Positions 63,498 to 64,000 of a DNA stretch of 64,000 nucleotides are shown here, one piece after another (position 1 is the stretch's first letter; each line of letters starts with the position of its first letter). Below the pieces are notes generated by a model that did not search any database, was not told where the DNA came from, and saw only the letters and a list, made by a program, of their open reading frames with translations. Both the position numbers and the translations under genes were made by a program. The stretch lies in contig WOFQ01000068.1 of NCBI GenBank assembly GCA_012184525.1, positions 1 through 64,000 on the forward strand. Reading direction: 5' to 3'. Origin of the DNA: Xenoacremonium recifei. Lineage: Eukaryota > Ascomycota > Sordariomycetes > Hypocreales > Nectriaceae.

Positions 63498-64000
63498 GAC
63501 AGGGGACATGGATGAGTTTTGAATAGCGGAAAATTTGGGTAGCATTATGGACTTGGCTTTGGGGTTAAACAATGTGATGGGATTTATTTATGGACATGGC
63601 AGATACACGCACATAATGACGAGGTTGATGGTTACGGCTGTACGGAATTATCGAGACGATCATCTACAAAATAGATCTGAGGGTTGACAAGAACTAATCT
63701 TAGTGGTTATGAATGAAGTCCTACCCTACAGAAGGGAATGACAAGAAGATGACTGATTTCTCGAAGGCGTGAACTAGGAATGCAGTTGAGATTCTGTCGA
63801 GAAGCATTTACATAATAATATGTTTGCATTACTGCGCAATGATACGAAATGAACTGATCTAGTATCATGTTCAACATCCGGACAGTAATATTAATTCTTG
63901 ATACTCTCGGTAATGCGGCGAGGTCACTATCTAACGAATCATTCCTAGAACTGCGCAAAATTTTGCGAAAGATGATTAGGTAGACATGCAATCAAATTTA
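63498..64000. other. 3' flank and window end
   Basis: AT-rich sequence after the modin-like gene. A 94-codon minus-strand frame (63707-63991) has no recognisable domain. No gene is called. Confidence 0.5.

Overview
The window is nuclear DNA of a filamentous ascomycete (Pezizomycotina, most likely Sordariomycetes; species not assigned). Genes are monocistronic and carry short 41-79 bp introns with GTRNGT-type donors and CTAAC-like branch points. There are four Zn2Cys6 regulators, many MFS/NCS1/APC/TDT carriers, and an isolated tRNA with Pol III boxes. I found no prokaryotic operons, CRISPR arrays or intact transposons. Gene models were built by hand from splice sites and reading phase. The first in-frame ATG was used throughout; non-ATG extensions were ignored.

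Layout. 0-7 kb: a flavin monooxygenase diverges from a pantothenate-type MFS carrier whose tail is frameshifted, followed by a seven-exon LaeA-like methyltransferase. 7.5-9.2 kb: a choline/GABA-type permease with strongly biased codon use. 9.2-17.0 kb: a gene-poor island holding only a probable intron-containing tRNA. 17-31 kb: a Mae1-type carrier, an SDR, a type II L-asparaginase, a GFA-family protein, an old yellow enzyme, a Zn2Cys6 regulator and a secreted beta-propeller protein. 31-35 kb: a four-exon protein of unknown function and a MARVEL-like membrane protein. 35-41 kb: two divergent Zn2Cys6 regulators (one apparently C-terminally truncated) and a 14-TM drug-efflux MFS. 41-59.5 kb: the candidate catabolic cluster described next. 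59.7-63.5 kb: a Fungal_N-domain relic and a modin-like protein.

Main candidate system, about 41.4-59.5 kb: amidase <-> NCS1 permease A; Zn2Cys6 regulator <-> MOSC/flavin/2Fe-2S reductase; zinc alcohol dehydrogenase; hydantoinase-oxoprolinase fused to a DUF917 (S-methyl-thiohydantoin desulfurase-type) domain <-> NCS1 permease B. Two carriers of the uracil/allantoin/hydantoin family, an ATP-type ring-opening enzyme, an amidase, a redox enzyme with a Mo/S-handling MOSC domain and a local regulator together suggest uptake and degradation of a cyclic ureide, hydantoin or thiohydantoin-like heterocycle. The two divergent promoters that each drive an NCS1 permease contain the same 19-bp Gal4-type palindrome, CCGG-N11-CCGG. 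That supports co-regulation. The substrate is inference.
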